Source: Mimachlamys varia
Taxonomy: Eukaryota; Mollusca; Bivalvia; Pectinida; Pectinidae
NCBI GenBank assembly: GCA_947623455.1
Contig: OX392532.1
Coordinates: 30,726,792-30,790,791 of the forward strand
Direction of reading: 5' to 3'
DNA length: 64,000 nucleotides
Shown here: positions 1 through 10,560 of the stretch, one piece after another
Layout of the letters: the number at the start of each line of letters is the position of its first letter
Numbering within the stretch: position 1 is the stretch's first letter
Translations under genes and position numbers: made by a program
The notes under the pieces: generated by a model
Database searches by the model: none
Told to the model about the DNA's origin: nothing
What the model saw: the letters and a program-made list of their open reading frames with translations, nothing else

Positions 1-171
1 TGACAATATTGCAATTAGTTTAATTTGAATTAGCATCATTGTCATTGACTGACTCATCTTATATCGCGAGTTTTTAAACGCTTGTGTTTACTGTAGCGAT
101 ACGTGCTGAGCTTAGTTCGATACCTTGAAGAATTCTGACGACCAATCTCTGTAAAATGCGTAGGACTATAG

Positions 172-390
172 AGATGACGTAACACACATATTCTGCACCT
201 TTTAAATTTGATAATAGATACAGTATGCCGAAAAAAAAAATCAATTAAACTGCATCATACAGCTGCTTCGTCCTCCTAGGACTCTTCAGTGATGCAGTGT
301 AGGGGTTAAAATAATGTATAGAAGCAGAAGGGTCAGGTGTCAGGCGTAAAATCCCTTTAAATTATAAATTTAGAAGTAAAATTAAACTTG
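172..390 (-). mobile_element. Hammerhead-bearing retroelement, family A copy 1
   Basis: This is one of five copies of a non-coding family (others at 2.9, 26.8, 43.5 and 53.3 kb). Read on the minus strand, every copy ends at the same point, ...GTTACGTGATCT or ...GTTACGTCATCT, while the 5' side stops at different places, which is how target-primed retrotransposition leaves copies. No reading frame is preserved among the copies. The element carries a hammerhead motif at 250-297, here with a damaged core. Similarity to the other copies weakens beyond about 390. It is probably a retrozyme or a non-autonomous Penelope-like element; that class is inferred from the ribozyme and the truncation pattern. 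Confidence 0.75.
250..297 (-). ncRNA. Type I hammerhead ribozyme, core mutated
   Basis: On the minus strand an 8-bp stem I (CTGCATCA with TGATGCAG) encloses CTGAAGA, a stem II GTCC/GGAC with a TAGGA loop, and the CAGCTGTA stem III and cleavage segment. The second core strand reads GAAG instead of GAAA, so the A15.1 position is changed and activity is expected to be reduced or lost. All other conserved positions (CUGANGA, GUA before the cleavage point) are present. Confidence 0.8.
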
Positions 391-699
391 TTCTATAGTA
401 TACAAATCCAACCAAGTACATGTGTGTGTACATTGAATGTGTTGAATTAAATTCATGTCGTATCTTCTGCATGTCTTATCGTTTCTTTTACCTAAAATCT
501 TGCTATCGGGAATAGCAAATTTCTGATATAACAAAATGTTTTTCATGGGTCCCGAGTAATTTGTTATAAACGAAGTTGACTCTATATATCTGATAAATGA
601 ATCGATAACAATTTTGTATATCAATTCTCACGTATATAATGATACCACATAATTCATATAGATTATATAAAAACATAATCATTATACCGGTGATATACA

Positions 700-1740
700 A
701 ATCTGAAATATATACAATATACATTATAATAAAATATGTAATTGGTGGTATAATTTGTTTACTTATCAAGGAAATATCTGTAGTTTTTTTTATGTATTAA
801 TTATATATATAATATAATGTTCCTTGCGGTGATTGATATAACTTATAATTTGCATATGTAATTAATAATGATAGTTATGATAATTTGTATATTGATATAA
901 ATGTATTTAATGATTATTCTTTAGTAGTGTTGAACTTATTTGTATAGATGATTTGAAACCTTAATTACGAAATATAAGTGATACATACAATATACTTTAT
1001 AATAAAATATGTCATTGTTGATAAAATTTAATGAACCCACCAAAGCAATATCTGTCATATAATTTATATGTATTAATGTGCTTAATGATTATTGCTATAA
1101 CCTATGATTTTTATATGTAGTTTTTAATGATATTTATGATAATTTGTATATTAATATAAATGCATGTAATGGTTATTTTATAGAAGTGTTACACTTTTTG
1201 TATAGATGATTTGAAACCTTATAACAAAATATAAGTGATACATACAATATACTTTTAAATTATAGTAAAATATGTAATTGTTGGTATAATTTGTGTACTT
1301 ATTAAAGAAATATCTGTCATATAATTTATGTGTATTAATGTGTTTTATTGTTATTATTGCTTTAACATATTATTTGCATAATTATGTACTTGTAATGATA
1401 TCTATGATAATTTGTATATTAATATACATGTAGTTAATGATTATTCTATGGTAGTGTTGTACTTATTTGTATAGCTGATTTGAAACCTTTTAATCAAGAA
1501 ATATAAGTGATATATTTCAAAATAAATCTCCCTCCTAGTCGGGTAGCCTTGTAGCACAGCTTATCTCCCATACTGAATAATGTAAATACGATATACTTTA
1601 TGATAATATGTGACTGTAGGTATACCTATTATACTTATTAAGAAAATATTGTCTGTAATTCGGGTGTTTATTAATGTGCTATATACTTCTTGCTATAACT
1701 TGTAATGTGTATATGTTCTTTATAATTATGTCTATGTATA
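700..1740. repeat. AT-rich tandem repeat, unit about 260 bp
   Basis: Four diverged units follow one another. Anchors are ATACAATATAC-like blocks near 711, 983, 1240 and 1575, each followed by an ATAAAATATG-type block, a run ending in AATATCTGT, and later GATTTGAAACCTT. Spacing is about 257 to 335 bp because of indels. The unit has no open frame of note. It resembles an old satellite fragment. Confidence 0.75.
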
Positions 1741-2304
1741 TTTCGTCAAATATCATTGTCAATTTGTCATGATTTTATTATAATTTGTGTAGACACCAAA
1801 CAAGAATAGATATCATTGAACAGTATATAAACAAAATACTATAAATATTAGTAGTAGTTATGACGTACATTAATATGAAAAATTGCGAACACCATGATCA
1901 GGGGCGTATAGGTCCCCGCCATGATGCAGTGGCCAAGCACAGGATACAGTGTACTTACGAATATGCAAATTATCATACATTTACCGAAAAGAATGTATTT
2001 ATTAATAATATTTTATTAGAAAAACATTGATGCAGATTTTCAATTTATATTCATATGAATGTTAAAAACATGAGTATATATATAATATCACAAACGAGAA
2101 ACCATTGAATAGCCTCTATATATCAAAATCAAAATTATTTATTTACTATAATTAAGTTTAATAGGATTCACAGAACTGTCATCTTCTATAGAGTCTGATT
2201 AAAGGTTCAACGTCACAATAATTTCGATATTTACATACAAATATATTACAATGATGATGCAGTCAACACGAGGCAGAGGTATTCATTGAGGACATGGATG
2301 CCAT

Positions 2305-2420
2305 CCGAGTTTGTCTAGGGTATGAACAAAGGAAACATTTACACGGAGACTCTTGAAAAGTATAATTGAACCAGGTGTTCCGGAAGGGTAAGCGTCTTCT
2401 GCTTCGTCGATGGATAACAA
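2305..2420 (+). repeat. Dispersed repeat family C, partial copy
   Basis: The block GGTGTTCCGGAAGGGTAAGC at about 2378 and the following TCTTCTGCTTCGTCGA identify this family, described in full at the 21.1-kb copy. Only the central part is present. It lies directly beside a copy of family H. Confidence 0.7.
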
Positions 2421-2469
2421 TAACAGATAACTTGAATATTGGAGATTGCGGCATGTCTGCGTAAGCCTT

Positions 2470-2870
2470 CTTGTGATAGTCCGGATTTAAAGAGATATCA
2501 GTATACTACCGAAAACCCCCAGTATAACACCCCATCCGGTCACACTATACTGACAACGGGTGAACCAGTCATTTCACTCCCATAATGCTGAACGTCAAGC
2601 AGGGAGAAGTAATTACCATTATTAGAGATTATGGTATGTCTCGACCTGGGGAACATAACCTTCCTCACGGGGGCGAACGCTCAACTAAAGGCCGAAAGTG
2701 AGGTAGTGTCAGGGGAGACATTAAGAAGGAACAAGTTGAAAACAAGAAATAATAAAAAAAAAATATGCAAAACTTAGTCGCCTCTTACGATCATGCAATG
2801 GAGCAGCGGGTACAATTCTTCCGCCTTACCTGCAAGGCAGTTTGGCCATAGACTTCATCAACCTCCATCA
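2470..2870 (-). repeat. Dispersed repeat family H, copy 1
   Basis: The minus strand aligns along its length with the plus strand at 34.4-34.8 kb. Shared blocks are GCATGATCGTAAGAGGCG, AATGTCTCCC, GTTGAGCGTT, a GTTCAGCATTA block, GACTGGTTCA and TTGTCAGTATA. No reading frame is common to both copies, so the family appears non-coding. Its class is unknown to me. Confidence 0.7.
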
Positions 2871-2885
2871 TTGGATGTATCCAAA

Positions 2886-3215
2886 AGATGACGTAACACA
2901 CACATATGCTGCACCTCTTAAATTTAGTAATAAATACAGTATGCCGAAAAAATTAATTAAACTGCATCATACCGCTGTTTCGTCCTCCTAGGACTCTTCA
3001 GTGATGCAGCTGATGCTAGGGGCCAAAAGGTAGGAATCCGAAATTTCTAAACTAATGTAGAAGCAGAAGGCACAGGTGCGTAAAATTCCTTTAATTTATT
3101 AATTTAGAAGTGAAATTAAACTATTTCTGTATAATTTCAAATCGTGAACTTCGAAAATGTGTATATTAAGTACCGTGCCACTACTCAAATGAGATAAACT
3201 GTGGCTAAAAGAACG
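2886..3215 (-). mobile_element. Hammerhead-bearing retroelement, family A copy 2
   Basis: This is the longest minus-strand copy of the family and extends through the block ending near AAACTGTGGCTA at 3.2 kb, which is also present in the 26.9-kb copy. Its 3' end at 2886 matches the other copies. It contains a hammerhead with an intact catalytic core at 2962-3009. A Penelope-like or retrozyme origin is inferred. Confidence 0.78.
2962..3009 (-). ncRNA. Type I hammerhead ribozyme, core intact
   Basis: The minus strand shows an 8-bp perfect stem I (CTGCATCA with TGATGCAG), core strand CTGAAGA, stem II GTCC/GGAC with loop TAGGA, core strand GAAA, a very short stem III (CAGCGG) and the GTA triplet preceding the predicted cleavage point. 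All invariant hammerhead positions (C3 U4 G5 A6, G8 A9, G12 A13 A14, A15.1-U16.1) are kept. One stem III position is changed relative to the CAGCTG of the other copies. A stem this short is usually active only as a dimer. Confidence 0.85.
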
Positions 3216-3389
3216 ATTATTTCATATATCAATATTTATATTTTGTATGCCCAGATCCATTGACAAAAATAAAATTCATTTTTTACAAACATCGGTCACG
3301 GACCGAATCACTACGTATCGGTACTCAACAATGATGTAATAAATGGCGTACTTGGTTCACGTTCGCCGTTCACTAAATACGAATTAGCA

Positions 3390-3670
3390 TAAAAAATAGA
3401 GAGAATACCGAATCGTCAACAAAACGATAACCCAAACTCAATAGCGATTAAACTAGGGGCAAAATATATTAAAGGAAATGTTCACATTGAGATCTTTGTA
3501 AAAAGTACAAGAGAATACTCTAGGTGTTCAGGAAGAGTAAGCGTCTTCTGCTTCATCGACGACACCGTCATGTAAAATCTTGGTCACATCCAAGTAAATA
3601 TCAAGCGCTTAAAGTGAGAACCGGGTCATAATTCTAAATCACAACAAGTAAGCACACTATAGTACAAACA
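3390..3670 (+). repeat. Dispersed repeat family C copy
   Basis: The copy begins at the family boundary AGAGAATACCGAA, contains a diverged core (GGTGTTCAGGAAGAGTAAGC) and TCTTCTGCTTCATCGACGAC, and continues to ACAACAAGTAAGCACACTA. The distal third of the element is missing. Confidence 0.75.
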
Positions 3671-3764
3671 TACTTTACTAGATTCCACAGCTGAAATAAA
3701 ATGTTAAATACATATGATAACAACATACTCCTTGTATAAATTCGACAAGCTAAATTTGAATACG

Positions 3765-4040
3765 GAACTGTATTTTGTTTGTTTAGTTGCATTGCAGTTG
3801 CTAGGACTCCAACCGGAAGTTATCCATTTCCTATGAAAACATGCTGTTTACTCTACTGCATTGCACCTACGTATAAACAGACAAATATACATGTATCGTT
3901 TGAACCTATTCTCGCGTCTAAATATAACTAGTTACAGATATAAATATCAGGAATTGAAATTGCTTTTCAACATTCATGAGGTCATACCAACATTGATTTT
4001 CAATTCTTTTTTTTTACATGAATCGCGAGTGGAAAACGTT
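3765..4040 (+). repeat. Dispersed repeat family F, diverged fragment
   Basis: This stretch aligns with about 10.08-10.34 kb: a TTTTGTTTgtttaGTTGc-type block near 3770 and the block TTCAACATTCATGAGGTCAT near 3967, followed by ATGAATCGCG. The two copies are strongly diverged. No coding potential is conserved. Confidence 0.5.
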
Positions 4041-4330
4041 TAGAAAGCAAATGTTATGATCTTCGTGATGTTGAAATATAATTTGCCTTTTTAAGTCTTT
4101 TTTACATGTATTTAGACGGAGAAGAGTTAAAAGTCAAATTGCACGTCAACTTTTCCATAGTATGTTTTATAACTGTCAATAAGATACATTGTACAAGAGG
4201 TTTTATTTAAAGTTGCATATTTAAAACAACAAACATTTGCACTGTAGTGCTATTATTGCGACAAACAAATTGATAAATAGATAACTTAATATATGCCACT
4301 TTCAGTTATTTTATAACCTCATTTTAACAT

Positions 4331-4498
4331 GCAGTTCTAATTCTGGGGACAGTTATGTTAATGAGCAATTTATGTGAAGATTTCTATAATATAAATAACT
4401 TGGAAAAATTAGTGCGAGTTATGAATCTTGCTGACAGCAAATATTTAGCATCTATTATATATAAAATGTTCAGTAGAAGAAAACATGCAAATCTGTGA
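4331..4498 (+). pseudogene. C-terminal remnant of a retrotransposon protein
   Basis: A 55-codon open stretch ends at TGA 4496-4498. It reads through CEDFYNINNLEKLV, then VMNLADSKYLASIIYKMF and a basic tail RRKHANL. A short hydrophobic and basic C-terminus of this style just before a 3' untranslated region and a tetranucleotide tail is typical of reverse-transcriptase ORFs of CR1/Jockey-like LINEs. No catalytic domain is present, so this is inference from position and composition. Confidence 0.4.
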
Positions 4499-4713
4499 AG
4501 ACTATGTACATTTTACCTAAAGTGAATTTCTATCAATTTTATCAAACAACAGGAGTAGACATTTTTATATTGAATATGTTTTAGTGTCTCATAAGCCTGT
4601 ATGGCTGGGCATTTTAAATTGTTTGTACAAAATGTAATAACTTGTTAAAATGTGTGACACTGTAATAAAATATTTTATTGATTGATTGATTGATTGATTG
4701 TTATTATTATTAG
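4499..4713 (+). mobile_element. 3' end of a non-LTR retrotransposon with (TTGA)n tail
   Basis: About 180 bp of non-coding sequence containing CTCATAAGCCTGTATGGCTG and an AATAAAAT block ends in a run of TTGATTGATTGATTGATTG at about 4677-4700, followed by (TTA)n. Short tandem tails directly after an AATAAA-like block are characteristic of LINE 3' ends. Together with the upstream C-terminal fragment it forms a strongly 5'-truncated insertion. Confidence 0.55.
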
Positions 4714-5818
4714 GCATATACACAGTGTAGAGAGTTAACAAAACTCAAACCTAGATATTTTTTTTCGTGAAGCATGAAGCTAGCGAAGCATCAATTTTGT
4801 TACTTTATACTTTTTCTAAACAATACAATTATTGTTAACTGTTCATACATATACAGTATAACAATACAGAACATTGTGTAAAATAGTTATTAAGTACAAT
4901 ATATCCAGTGATGTAGTTACTAATGTAACAAAATGGTACGACATATACCATGTCATGAATGCAATTACAAAAATGTATTCAAATGCTGAAGAGATTAGGA
5001 TGTTTCAAATAAGGAAGTTTAATTCAATTAACGTCTTATAATATATAAGTAAAACAAAACGCACTAATTAAAATACATTCTCGTTTCATTGTAAGAGGAC
5101 ACATTTGAACTAATTTAATTCGTAAGTTGTAATAGTTTATAATTGGATATATGATTTAATGTGTTAATTTATATCTAATAGCTGGAGGTTGGCTCGATAT
5201 TAATCAACTATTTCATATCTATGTATTGTTTTCTCGCCAAAATAAAATGCGTAAACATACTTTTTGTTTTATTTTACATAAAATCAAAGTACATTTTTAT
5301 CAAATATATATGTACATGTAGTTTTAAGATTACAATGTTATGATAATACAATGGGGTCTATGATAATCTAAAGAAAAAAACATGAGTATTTCTTTTGTTT
5401 ACCTTTATAAGCTCTCGGCTTTTCATGAATCTAGGTGACAATCATAAATATATGTAACATGCTACATTAGCCGCGTCACAATACCAATGAACTTGACATA
5501 AGTTACTAAAATGTGTATTAACATAAGACTCTTTAATGCCCATGGGTGTAAGATAGGGAAATTCTACTTTACCCTTGAGATTTTTCGACGAAAACAAAAT
5601 TAATGACACAGCAAGATTAAGCATACCCCATATTTGCAAACTACGTTTGCAAAGAAAAAATAATCTCAGCTTTTAAATGTACACGGTTAAAATATCGAGG
5701 AAGGTTTTAATTTCATCACGTCACCATTTTTCTCATTTTGGCATCAAAGTTTACCGAACTCGTGACGTCACGTCATTGTTGCGCTATTGTGACGTCACAC
5801 CGTTGCTGTATGGTATAG
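4714..5818. other. AT-rich non-coding stretch with CRE-like sites
   Basis: No gene or recognisable repeat was seen here. Two TGACGTCA palindromes (about 5764 and 5790), of the type bound by CREB/ATF factors, lie near its right edge. Short open frames are not supported by anything else. Confidence 0.4.
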
Positions 5819-5819
5819 G

Positions 5820-5888
5820 TAGGTGTGTAATACAACCACAGCGATCATAAGTGTATTGCCCTATAGACAGACCAGTATTACACACCTA
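5820..5888. repeat. Perfect 14-bp inverted repeat
   Basis: TAGGTGTGTAATAC at 5820-5833 is exactly complementary to GTATTACACACCTA at 5875-5888, with a 41-bp spacer. It may be a tiny MITE remnant or a structured site. No target-site duplication is obvious. Confidence 0.7.
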
Positions 5889-7093
5889 GAAATGAGAAAA
5901 TGCTAGTTTATCCTATACTAAGTTATTTCTTTATTCTTTTTTTTTCCACAAAACATTTTATTGATCAAGATTTACACAAATAAAGTGCAAGTTATATCGA
6001 TACATTTCATTTTTTTTTATCAAATTTCAATACAAACGTTGTCCTCATACAAGAGGGTTCTCTTTCACCGCACATTCATTTATTCATTCATTAAAAAAAA
6101 ATTAAGTCAGATTTACATCTATATTAACATAGATAGATAGATGTTATTTCTTTATTCATATATAGCAATAACGTTTGTGAGAAGATGTTTTGTTTTGTTT
6201 TTCAATTCTGCAGAATGGAGGCGGTTTTACAAGATACAAACTAACAAAAAACTGAAGTGGTACACATTTGGATTAGTATTAAATACTGGTCTGATTGTTT
6301 CTACCAGGGTCCGCCATGGTTGCCCCGGAGGTACAGGGTTGTGAGGTGGAGGGAGGAGGGGGGCATCGATGCTTCACTTGCCGGTGTAATCAAGTGTACG
6401 GTCTTCATTTTACACGGCAGTCTTCACAGATGTCCAACAAGAAATCAAATCACGTCCACTGTTTTCTATTCCTCGTTTTATCATCCTCTCATTACTTCAA
6501 CATACTTAACACGGCCACATGCTCACAAATGCTCTCGCTTCACTGATTTCTTGCGAAATTTCCCATAATCCATTTCGATATTTAATTTTGAGATTTCATC
6601 AGTACATGTAATGACGTCATGTCGCGTGTTTTTTCCTGATTAGGTGTTGATTGGAACATCCGGGTCCAACTGATGTAGATATAACGAAGGATAGCCAATG
6701 GAAGGAAGATGCAAATGTCATACGCTTTATTAGACTGGCGCTAATGATTTTGACAATTGGCTGTCTAATATTTTAACCACTTTAATGTCTGAAAATAGAG
6801 TGGTTAACTAGGGGGAGATAATCTAGTAATAAAAATCAGGTATAGACATTCTCCATAAAACCTCACGTGCCGGTAGCCAGTCTAAAGCCCTTTTCCTTGT
6901 AAGTTTGTTTTAAGAAGCTATATTTTCTCTCCTTATAACTAATTTGGAAATAGATCGTTATTATAATTTTAGTCGTTAACAATGAAAATATGTTACTATT
7001 TATATCAACACAAATATAGCTTTGTTTTCAAAATTGATAAGAAATCAAGCTGTCTGCATATTAAGTCAAATTATGTGTCTCATCAGTGATAGC
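5889..7093. other. Non-coding stretch, no gene seen
   Basis: The open frames near 6.1-6.5 kb overlap each other in three frames and match nothing I recognise. A GATAGATAGAT run lies near 6130, and a G-rich stretch near 6350. I see no other structure. Confidence 0.4.
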
Positions 7094-7097
7094 TTAA

Positions 7098-7482
7098 AGG
7101 CCCAATATACGTAACTTCAGGATTTTTTTCGTGATTCTGAAAAATTCTGACAAAAAATCCAGTTAATAACCATGCAAAAATAAGCCTATAACGAAGTAAA
7201 CCTGAGCGGTAACTAACAAGAAACTCTTGACAGAAAAATCCAAAGAACTGAAAATACTTCAGGTGGGGCCCACTTCAACAACAAACCGAAGGTAGAAGAC
7301 GGTTCAAAATGGACGCGTGTTTACAAATTCCGAGTTTCAACTACTGCTGTACCGGTAACCGCGTAAGAATTCATCTTGAATATTGCTGATATCAGTTAGT
7401 CTTAACTAAATCTATAAATATAATAAGTTATTGGGCTTGATTTTCGCTTCAAGTTTTGCCGAAAGTTACGTATATTGGGCCT
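7098..7482 (+). mobile_element. piggyBac-like MITE (family E), copy 1
   Basis: A 385-bp non-coding element has terminal inverted repeats AGGCCCAATATACGTAACTT and is flanked on both sides by TTAA (7094-7097 and 7483-7486). TTAA target duplication is the hallmark of piggyBac-type transposition. Three further copies occur at 39.3, 43.0 and 61.2 kb. It has no open frame for a transposase, so it would be mobilised in trans. Confidence 0.88.
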
Positions 7483-7779
7483 TTAAAGGTCATACTCACT
7501 TTATTGTTTCGGACTTTGTCGTGATTTCTGTCAGGGTTGCAGGAACCTAAATCGAAGTCAAAGAGCATAAATGTCTTTGTTTTATCAGAAGATAGAAATA
7601 TCAAGAAGTATACAAAACAATTAAAGAAAGCTGAGAGAAATAATTTAATTAAAAATATCCCAATAAAAATAAACCTGACATGTATTAACTCTACACAGAA
7701 ATTTTTAAAAAAGCGTCAGCAAAACTATAATATAACTCAAGTTTAAACTCCTCGATCAAACAAGGGACACAAAATAAAG

Positions 7780-7965
7780 AACATAAACAAAGGAAAGATT
7801 TATATGGAACCAATTGAAAGCGTACAAGGGAATAAGACCAGGTGTTCCGGAAGAGTGAGCGTCTTCAGCTTCATCGTTACATGTCATCAACGTAAAGTGA
7901 AACTGAAGCATCATTCCCAATCACAAATAGGTATACTACACTAATGAGCATATTCAAAACAAGTC
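7780..7965 (+). repeat. Dispersed repeat family C, partial copy
   Basis: The copy runs from ACAAAGGAAAGATTTATATG through AGACCAGGTGTTCCGGAAGA and GCGTCTTCAGCTTCATCG to a block with ACTAATGAGCATATTC. An internal deletion has removed the segment that follows the central block in the full copy. Confidence 0.7.
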
Positions 7966-9224
7966 CACATTCAATCCAACAAGGGTACAGAAGCAGCCGT
8001 TGCCCAGGTGCAAAATAAATAATGTACTTGTAACTTTGATATCTTTCTCGTGCTCTTAATTAATCACAGATGAAGATAATCCAAGAACTGTTTTCAAGAT
8101 TGTAGTCACGGATAATGTTTTCCCTGATTATGTGCGTTGTAATTGGGTCTTTTCTAGTTGTATTTAGTCTCCTCTAGTAATAATGTTAAACTCTAAAATA
8201 ACAAAAGAAATATTATAATAAAAAATCAAACACAAACTAAAAAGAAAATAAAAAAAACCCATGTTTTTCAATCTTTCCACTTTAGAAATGCTTATTGTGA
8301 TTAATAAAGTACATTTTGGAATTTTGAAATAAAACGCCATGCTGATTGGTACATAATTTCTTTCCTCCCAAGTATCGTGCTTCAAGTATAATTAAATACA
8401 AATATAGAAAACGATCCTGAAAAATGTTAAGAAACGTTTATTCGACTCCTTTTATCAATGCTAAATTTACATCTCCTATTTAAAAAACTAAAACAAATGT
8501 ATTCTGCATGACATTCATGCTATTGAATACTTCACGCCATTCCGGATGTAGTAATAGACAGGAATTATTGTAAAATTGTAATGAAACTAACCAACGATCT
8601 ATTTGTATGATCTTCATTATACATCGTATCTTGGTGTTGTATTACTTAAAGAAATAGAAGGAAGAGAGAACAAAGGACAGAGAAAGATAGAAGAGAGAAC
8701 GTACTATTTAAACCGTTTAAATCGATAAAATAGAAAAAAATAGCTGCATCGATAACATTAAGGATCAAAAGAACAGTATAAATTTTAAAGAGAAAAGGAT
8801 ACGTTTATTTTTAAGGAGAAATTTGTAGGTTTAAGTTTTACGATAAAAATAGTTTCGAGGAAAGATGTTCCAGCAGACTGTTGGCATTCCTATGGAAATA
8901 TAACTTTGCCGCAATCTTAGCTGACATTGTTTTGTTTTCATGTAAGGCTGAATTTGTCATTTCGAAGAACGTAACAGGACAAGTAACAAAACTTTTCCAA
9001 TGTTTTTAATTTCACTTTCAGGTAAATTGACAATGTGTTGTCTATAATCAACAAGAAGTTTGCTGACCCAGTAGATCGTATATATTTTTCTGAACTTGAA
9101 ATGAAGGACACAACAGACTCTTCTACATCAGCTGCTTCCATTTCTCTGTGCTTAAACATGGGCAGCTTACTAATAATTAAGTTATTTCCATATTATGACC
9201 TCTTCCTTAATAGATAGTATCACC
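7966..9224. other. Non-coding stretch, no gene seen
   Basis: This is AT-rich sequence with a purine-rich run (about 8645-8700) and no repeat shared with the rest of the window that I could find. Two frames overlapping antisense near 8.94-9.2 kb are unsupported. Confidence 0.35.
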
Positions 9225-9660
9225 CGTACTTCTACAACCTATGGTGTTTACATGTCGCAGTTGATTCATTATTCTGTAGCTTGCTCTACATATCGAGATA
9301 TGTTTGATATATTGTGACTGCTGAGGAACATACATACACAGGAATTCGAGAGATGCAGGTTGATGAAGACAATGAGCAAGTTTTATGGTTGCTTCCTTTG
9401 TTCACATTTAGAGATATTCCCTATCCTTATATGATATTATGGTGGATGTTTTGGATCATGTTCATAAGTATACCGTCTTGTTGTGATTGGTAATAATGAT
9501 TCTTATGGTATCTCTTTGAGGATGTGACCTAGATTATACAACCCCACGAGTGTAGTCCATGACGCAAGAGACGCTTAATATTCCGAAACACCTGGTCTTA
9601 TTCTTTCGTTATTTTTAAAAGATTACTGTGTAAATTATGCCTGTGTTTATATATTGCCAC
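9225..9660 (-). repeat. Dispersed repeat family C, long copy
   Basis: The minus strand covers the family from its distal end (CCTATGGTGTTTACATG near 9239 on the plus strand) through GAGAGATGCAGGTTGATGA and the diverged central block (TTCCGAAACACCTGGTCTTA near 9582). The proximal end is degraded. Confidence 0.72.
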
Positions 9661-9713
9661 TCTTTTCACCGATTTGAAGTTCGGGTTCTCTTTTTATATG
9701 GTTATAATTAATT

Positions 9714-9766
9714 TGCCATTGATTGTACGCAGAATGCGGCTTTCTGATTGGTTGAGATTTCCCCCC
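9714..9766 (+). repeat. Family F terminal fragment
   Basis: GATTGTACGCAGAATGCGGC followed by TTTCTGATTGGTTGA is the same end found inverted at 26.72-26.75 kb (CAACCAATCAGAAAGCCGCA and on). At this locus the rest of the element continues only after an unrelated segment. Confidence 0.6.
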
Positions 9767-10079
9767 ATACCTCTATATTTACATTCAGTATGCTTGAAAG
9801 CATTGGCAAAAATTGTTCATTTTTCATAACAACGTTTTCCCCATCACATGCAAATAGCGTAGAGTAATACATTGAAAAACAGATGTAGTTCCTGAACAAT
9901 ATAAATGATTAGGATTTTTGAAAGTAAAATGTCGTCTACTTTCCGCCGTGAAGCCATCGGAATTGTTCTTCTACACGTGTTTTTGTAAATAAACACGATC
10001 CATGTAATATGTAGATACATTCAATTATGTAACGGCCATAAAAGTCACTCAAAAAATCTTACAGAATAAATCTTGTAGA

Positions 10080-10560
10080 TGGAACTACATTTTGTTTCGG
10101 TTGTTGTTATGACGGTTGCTGAGACATTGTCACGAACTGTGTAACACTTTACCTCGAAAACGGCTGTTCTCTCTCCAACGTCACTCCCGGGTAAAAACAT
10201 GAAAAAATGCATATTTTTATTATGGTGTACGTTAACAGATGAAATGAAACTTAATCATAATGTAAATATAACGAATGAAATTTATTTTTTCAACATTCAT
10301 GGGGTCATCTGGACATATTCCATGAATCGCGTTAGCCTTAAATGAATAAAAATCTGAAAATTGCGCGGAAAATGTGACGTCACAATACGGCAATTGACGT
10401 TGCGTATCGATTTGTAAAAAAGAATCAATCAAATTGTACAATAACATGTTTAAAATCTGAAAATAAGTTTCAAAAATGAAATATAAGCGTTGATGTCAAT
10501 TATTTTTTGGTTTTATAGGATTATTCATGCAGTTTGAAAACATTTTTTTTTTCATACTCC
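10080..10560 (+). repeat. Dispersed repeat family F, copy 1
   Basis: The segment holding TTGCGCGGAAAATGTGACGT, a CRE-like TGACGTCA, and AACATGTTTAAAATCTGAAA aligns with the reverse strand of 26.5-26.7 kb. The left part also resembles 3.77-4.03 kb. The shared end with GATTGTACGCAGAATGCGGC lies 600 bp upstream at 9.71 kb. It is probably a non-autonomous DNA transposon, but clean terminal repeats were not found. Confidence 0.6.

Noticed and set aside
6141..6568. Three overlapping plus-strand frames of 67 to 103 codons
   Set aside because: They overlap in different phases, none has a recognisable domain, and no repeat or splice context supports them.
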